Of a DNA stretch of 6,614 bases, positions 6,501-6,614 are shown one piece after another (the stretch's first letter is position 1; every line of letters begins with the position of its first letter). A program made the position numbers and the translations under genes. Source of the stretch: Betaproteobacteria bacterium (GTDB lineage Bacteria; Pseudomonadota; Gammaproteobacteria; Burkholderiales; Usitatibacteraceae); the NCBI GenBank assembly GCA_012274175.1, contig JAAOZZ010000121.1, positions 1 through 6,614 of the forward strand, written 5' to 3'. The notes below the pieces were generated by a model that worked only from the letters and a program-made list of their open reading frames with translations, was not told the origin of the DNA and searched no databases.

Positions 6501-6614
6501 TCAGCAAGGTACCCTCACCCGGATGTGCGTGCCACCCCTCGGCGGCGAGGTCATCGAGAACCTGCCGCCCACGGCCTGCACCCGCTCCTTCATGGACGCC
6601 ACGCCGTGGCCGGA
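6501..6614 (-). CDS. C-terminal end of a NarX/DegS-like (HisKA_3) sensor histidine kinase, partial
   Basis: The window cuts this gene: only the last 37 codons and the TGA (6503-6501) are present. The translation begins SGHGVASMKERVQAVGG and ends in HIRVRVPC. This is the G2 box (GHG) and final strand region of a HATPase_c domain of the HisKA_3 class, where GHGLxxMRERAxxxGG is characteristic. Aligned without gaps, 21 of the 37 residues are identical to the C-terminus of the receiver-GAF kinase at 4127-5761, so the two kinases are paralogues at least in this region. It is the presumed cognate kinase of the NarL-type regulator that starts 1 nt after its stop. Its sensory domains and any membrane segments lie outside the window and cannot be judged. 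Confidence 0.85.
   Translation of the reverse strand, partial: SGHGVASMKERVQAVGGRFSMTSPPRGGTHIRVRVPC
6512..6516 (-). promoter_or_regulatory. Shine-Dalgarno-like GAGGG inside the upstream kinase's last codons
   Basis: GAGGG (6516-6512) lies in the codons for the V-R-V of the partial kinase's RVRVP tail and 12 nt before the regulator ATG at 6499. The spacing is long, so reinitiation after the kinase stop (TGAGATG) probably contributes. Confidence 0.4.

Overview
This window looks like a chromosomal signalling locus from a GC-rich Gram-negative bacterium. All genes are on the minus strand and are almost back to back, with strong G/C bias at third codon positions. The domain types (NarX/NarL-like kinase and regulator, receiver-GAF kinase, multi-PAS kinase with a DYSVSHDLRAPL H-box, receiver-GGDEF-EAL) are typical of environmental Proteobacteria. 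A betaproteobacterium is my best guess, but that is inference from family resemblance, not a marker gene. There are no RNA genes, mobile elements, CRISPR arrays or transposon ends.

Layout in the direction of transcription (high to low coordinates): (1) 6614-6501, the last 37 residues of a NarX/DegS-type (HisKA_3) sensor kinase, entering from outside the window; (2) 6499-5855, a NarL/FixJ-type response regulator with a LuxR DNA-binding domain, starting 1 nt after the kinase stop; (3) a 93-bp gap, the only real intergenic region, holding a palindrome and an AT-richer stretch; (4) 5761-4127, a receiver-GAF-HisKA_3 kinase whose receiver has lost one acidic-pocket aspartate; (5) 4130-1740, a soluble kinase with four PAS domains, whose GTG start overlaps the previous stop by 4 bp; (6) 1729-26, a receiver-GGDEF-EAL protein with a degenerate GGDEF and an intact EAL catalytic set. 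A GGAGGG at the left edge hints at another gene further on.

Working model (inference): two paralogous HisKA_3 kinases flank one NarL-type regulator and may both feed it, giving a transcriptional output. The PAS kinase is coupled to the receiver-EAL protein, giving a c-di-GMP-lowering output. No transmembrane segment or signal peptide is visible in the complete proteins, so the sensing appears cytoplasmic (small ligand, redox, gas or light through PAS/GAF). Each component belongs to a known family. What may be new is the combination: three kinases, two receivers with separate outputs, an atypical receiver and a catalytically lopsided GGDEF-EAL protein in one compact cluster.
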